Shown piece after piece: positions 5,286-7,122 of a stretch of 7,122 bases of DNA (within the stretch, counting starts at the first letter, position 1; each line of letters opens with the position of its first letter). The stretch covers positions 1 to 7,122 of the forward strand of contig CANCKV010000160.1 of the NCBI GenBank assembly GCA_947378615.1, written 5' to 3'. The translations under genes and the position numbers were made by a program. The notes beneath the pieces are model-generated. The model made no database searches. It was given only the letters and a program-made list of their open reading frames with translations, and had not been told where the DNA came from. The stretch comes from Chitinophagaceae bacterium. GTDB taxonomy: Bacteria > Bacteroidota > Bacteroidia > Chitinophagales > Chitinophagaceae.

Positions 5286-6401
5286 ATGAAGTTTATTGTT
5301 TCCTCTACGTCTTTGTTAAAGCACCTGCAACAAATTAATGGTGTTATCAATGCCAATACGGTATTGCCTATCTTGGAAGATTTCTTATTTGAAATTGAAG
5401 AAAAAAAGCTGAATATTATTGCTACCGACCTCGAAACGGTGATGCGGGTGCAAATGGAAGTAGAAAGTAAATCGGATGGCAGGGTATGTATTCCTGCTAA
5501 GATATTGATTGATACTTTAAAAAATATTGCAGACCAACCGCTTACATTTAATATTGACCCAAATTTTCAAGTAGAAATTACGAGTGATAATGGAAAATAT
5601 AAGGTTCCGGGCGAAAACCCTGATAACTTTCCTAAAGAACCGTCTAACGATAATACTACAGGTTTCCCAATGTCAAGTGGCGCATTGATTAAAGCGATTA
5701 ATAAGACCTTGTTTGCAGTTAGTACCGATGATTTACGCCCTGCAATGACGGGAGTTTTCTTCGAATTGACGCCTGAATACGTTCAGTTTGTAGCTACCGA
5801 TGCACACCGTTTGGTACGTTATAAAAGATTAGATACACAAGCTACTAAGGAAGATAGTTTCATCGTTCCTAAAAAGCCGTTGAATTTGTTGCGTAATGCC
5901 TTGCCTGATAATGATGATGAAATTATTATCAGCTACAATAGCAATCACCTGTTTGTCAATCATGGCGATATTCAAATGATTTGCCGATTGATTGATGCTC
6001 GTTTCCCTGATTATAAAGTGGTTATCCCTGCTGATAATCCATATAAATTAGTGGTGACAAAAACAGATTTCCAAAGTGCTTTGCGTCGTGTAAGCATCTT
6101 TAGTAATAAGAGTACCAATCAAGTGGCATTGAATATTACTGGTAGCGAATTGCAAATGGCTGCACAAGATATCGACTTCAATTTTGAAGGTAACGAGAGA
6201 ATGAATTGTCAATATGATGGTGAAGACCTTCAGATTGCTTTCAACGCTAAGTTCCTTATCGAAATGTTGAGTGCTGCCGATACGCCTGAAATTAGAATGG
6301 AATTATCCACCTCTACTAAAGCCGGTTTGATTAAGCCATCAGAACAAGCAGCAGGCGAAGATTTATTAATGTTAGTAATGCCTTTGATGCTGAATAATTA
6401 A
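5286..6401 (+). CDS. dnaN: DNA polymerase III sliding clamp, beta subunit
   Basis: The beta clamp is a ring-shaped homodimer that encircles DNA and tethers the replicative polymerase and repair proteins to it. The 371-residue length is typical. Three similar domains of about 120 residues each are expected, roughly 1-125, 126-250 and 251-371. Recognisable family segments are the N-terminal MKFIVSSTSLLKHLQQINGV, TVLPILEDFLFEI and ATDLETVMRVQ in domain 1, LRPAMTGVFFEL and VATDAHRLVRYKR in domain 2, and DARFPDYKVVIP leading into domain 3. The C-terminus, LLMLVMPLMLNN, corresponds to the usual MPxxL tail, which helps form the peptide-binding pocket. The ATG at 5286 gives the standard start; there is no ribosome-binding site. 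The gene stands alone, not beside dnaA or recF, and no convincing DnaA-box cluster is nearby, so this is not evidence for an origin. A strong hairpin lies 116 bases after the stop. Confidence 0.97.
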   Translation: MKFIVSSTSLLKHLQQINGVINANTVLPILEDFLFEIEEKKLNIIATDLETVMRVQMEVESKSDGRVCIPAKILIDTLKNIADQPLTFNIDPNFQVEITSDNGKYKVPGENPDNFPKEPSNDNTTGFPMSSGALIKAINKTLFAVSTDDLRPAMTGVFFELTPEYVQFVATDAHRLVRYKRLDTQATKEDSFIVPKKPLNLLRNALPDNDDEIIISYNSNHLFVNHGDIQMICRLIDARFPDYKVVIPADNPYKLVVTKTDFQSALRRVSIFSNKSTNQVALNITGSELQMAAQDIDFNFEGNERMNCQYDGEDLQIAFNAKFLIEMLSAADTPEIRMELSTSTKAGLIKPSEQAAGEDLLMLVMPLMLNN

Positions 6402-6404
6402 GGA

Positions 6405-6455
6405 GTAGGTATTAAGTTATACGTTATAAGTTATACGTTATAAGTTATACGTAAT
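6405..6455. repeat. 14-bp tandem repeat, AAGTTATACGTTAT type, three units
   Basis: AAGTTATACGTTAT occurs exactly at 6414-6427 and 6428-6441, and with one change (AAGTTATACGTAAT) at 6442-6455; AAGT then begins a fourth, broken unit. The left flank GTAGGTATT extends a match to the dispersed copy at 2562-2588. It begins three bases after the dnaN stop codon, so it is probably in the dnaN 3' untranslated region. Confidence 0.8.
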
Positions 6456-6516
6456 AAGTCTTACATGAAGTATTAAGAGAAGTACCTATTTGTTTTATTG
6501 ATTATAAACATACGTT

Positions 6517-6552
6517 TCCCCGCTAAGACAGTACTCACTGTTTCAGCGGGGA
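6517..6552 (+). terminator. Strong hairpin, probable dnaN terminator
   Basis: TCCCCGCT (6517-6524) pairs with AGCGGGGA (6545-6552). After one A/C mismatch the stem continues through a 7-bp inner helix that includes ACAGT/ACTGT and closes on the 4-base loop ACTC. This is by far the most stable hairpin in the gap between dnaN and ispH. The following TTGTTATTTATAA is U-rich but not a clean run. It should separate the two genes into different transcripts. Confidence 0.7.
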
Positions 6553-6592
6553 TTGTTATTTATAATCATCTACTACTTTCATCATCTGACTA

Positions 6593-6604
6593 ACCCTATA
6601 GGGT
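6593..6604. promoter_or_regulatory. 12-bp perfect palindrome upstream of ispH
   Basis: ACCCTATAGGGT is perfectly self-complementary. It lies about 70-80 bases upstream of the probable ispH -7 element and after the dnaN terminator hairpin. A protein-binding site is plausible because an RNA hairpin would have no proper loop, but no regulator is recognised. Confidence 0.25.
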
Positions 6605-6671
6605 AGAAACAACTATAATTTCTTAATATCGATTTAAATATGCTTACAAATCTTTAGCACACTAAACTTTG

Positions 6672-6679
6672 TACATTTA
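6672..6679 (+). promoter_or_regulatory. Probable -7 promoter element of ispH
   Basis: TACATTTA differs from TAnnTTTG only at the last base and is followed by CCGCCG, like TACATTTGCGGC at the ABC-F promoter. It ends 20 bases before the ispH ATG, similar to the spacing seen for the ABC-F gene and dnaN. No clear -33 TTG is present. Confidence 0.4.
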
Positions 6680-6699
6680 CCGCCGTTATTAATTATTAT

Positions 6700-7122
6700 A
6701 TGAAGCAATTTACAATACCAGATAATTATAAGAGTTCTCTTATTAGCAACATAAAGAATAAGCGCAGACAAGACGATAAACTAAAGAAGGATTTCGCACC
6801 TACATTATTGGATTTTGGAGGGATACAAATATTTCTTGCCCGTCATTTTGGATTCTGTTATGGAGTTGAGAATGCAATAGAAATTGCTTTCAAGACAATT
6901 GCAGAAAATCCTGACAAACGGATTTATTTGTTGAGCGAAATGATTCATAACCCACAGGTTAATGCCGATTTAGAAGCAGGTGGTGTTATCTTCCTACAAG
7001 ATACTTATGGAAAACAATTGATAGATTTTGATACTATTACTAAGGACGATATTGTCTTAATACCTGCGTTTGGTACTACATTAGACATTGAAACACTACT
7101 TAGAAATAAGGGGATTGCTATT
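6700..7122 (+). CDS. ispH: 4-hydroxy-3-methylbut-2-enyl diphosphate reductase, 5' part
   Basis: IspH (LytB) is the cytosolic iron-sulfur enzyme that reduces HMBPP to isopentenyl and dimethylallyl diphosphate, the last step of the MEP pathway. The window ends inside the gene: 141 codons are present and the frame is still open. A charged extension of about 40 residues precedes the usual start of the fold. The first cluster cysteine is Cys53 in IFLARHFGFCYGVENAI, and the substrate-binding histidine is His83 in SEMIHNPQVN. The segment that reads SAHG in the E. coli enzyme is IPAFGTT here (121-127), with Phe124 in place of the histidine. The N-terminal extension and the AFG wording are, from memory, shared with the plant and cyanobacterial form and with other Bacteroidota. 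The other two cluster cysteines lie beyond the window edge. The ATG at 6700 follows a promoter-like TACATTTA, with no ribosome-binding site. Confidence 0.93.
   Translation, partial: MKQFTIPDNYKSSLISNIKNKRRQDDKLKKDFAPTLLDFGGIQIFLARHFGFCYGVENAIEIAFKTIAENPDKRIYLLSEMIHNPQVNADLEAGGVIFLQDTYGKQLIDFDTITKDDIVLIPAFGTTLDIETLLRNKGIAI

Noticed and set aside
6303..6311. DnaA-box-like TTATCCACC near dnaN, as a hint of a replication origin
   Set aside because: It has one mismatch, lies inside the dnaN coding region and stands alone. No box cluster or dnaA gene is present.

Overview
The window looks like chromosomal DNA from a low-GC member of the Bacteroidota, most likely a Chitinophagaceae-like lineage. 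The clues are AT-rich intergenic DNA, almost no Shine-Dalgarno sequences, TAnnTTTG-type promoter elements just upstream of several genes, the long Bacteroidota form of IspH, and short interspersed intergenic repeats. The family-level placement is inferred from memory of such genomes, not from a search.

Layout from left to right. Positions 1-443 hold no convincing gene but many short inverted repeats, two stretches of a 14-bp repeat, and a probable terminator. Four genes follow on the minus strand: an ABC-F ATPase of the YheS type (444-2405), a nitrilase-superfamily omega-amidase of the YafV/Nit2 type (2842-3630), an unrecognised small membrane protein with a possible bacterial PH-like domain (3777-4301), and the RecA modulator recX (4644-5129). 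A 156-bp divergent region separates recX from two plus-strand genes: dnaN, the DNA polymerase III sliding clamp (5286-6401), and the 5' part of ispH, the last enzyme of the MEP isoprenoid pathway (6700 to the window edge).

The genes are mostly housekeeping (translation, metabolite repair, recombination control, replication, isoprenoids). The gaps between them are large, several carry their own promoter-like elements, and they do not look like one operon. recX and dnaN share a divergent intergenic region and both concern DNA maintenance, but nothing here shows that they are co-regulated.

The unusual content lies between the genes. Downstream of recX is a 21-bp-periodic array of about eight to ten units (4398-4607). 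It contains a perfect 36-bp palindrome and reads as a heptapeptide repeat around S-F-E-G-I on both strands. A second, unrelated 21-bp-periodic array (2681-2764) lies downstream of the amidase gene and reads as N-E-I-V-V-R-like heptads on the minus strand. Two dispersed 14-bp repeat families occur in other gaps. No CRISPR array, insertion sequence, tRNA, rRNA or phage gene was seen.
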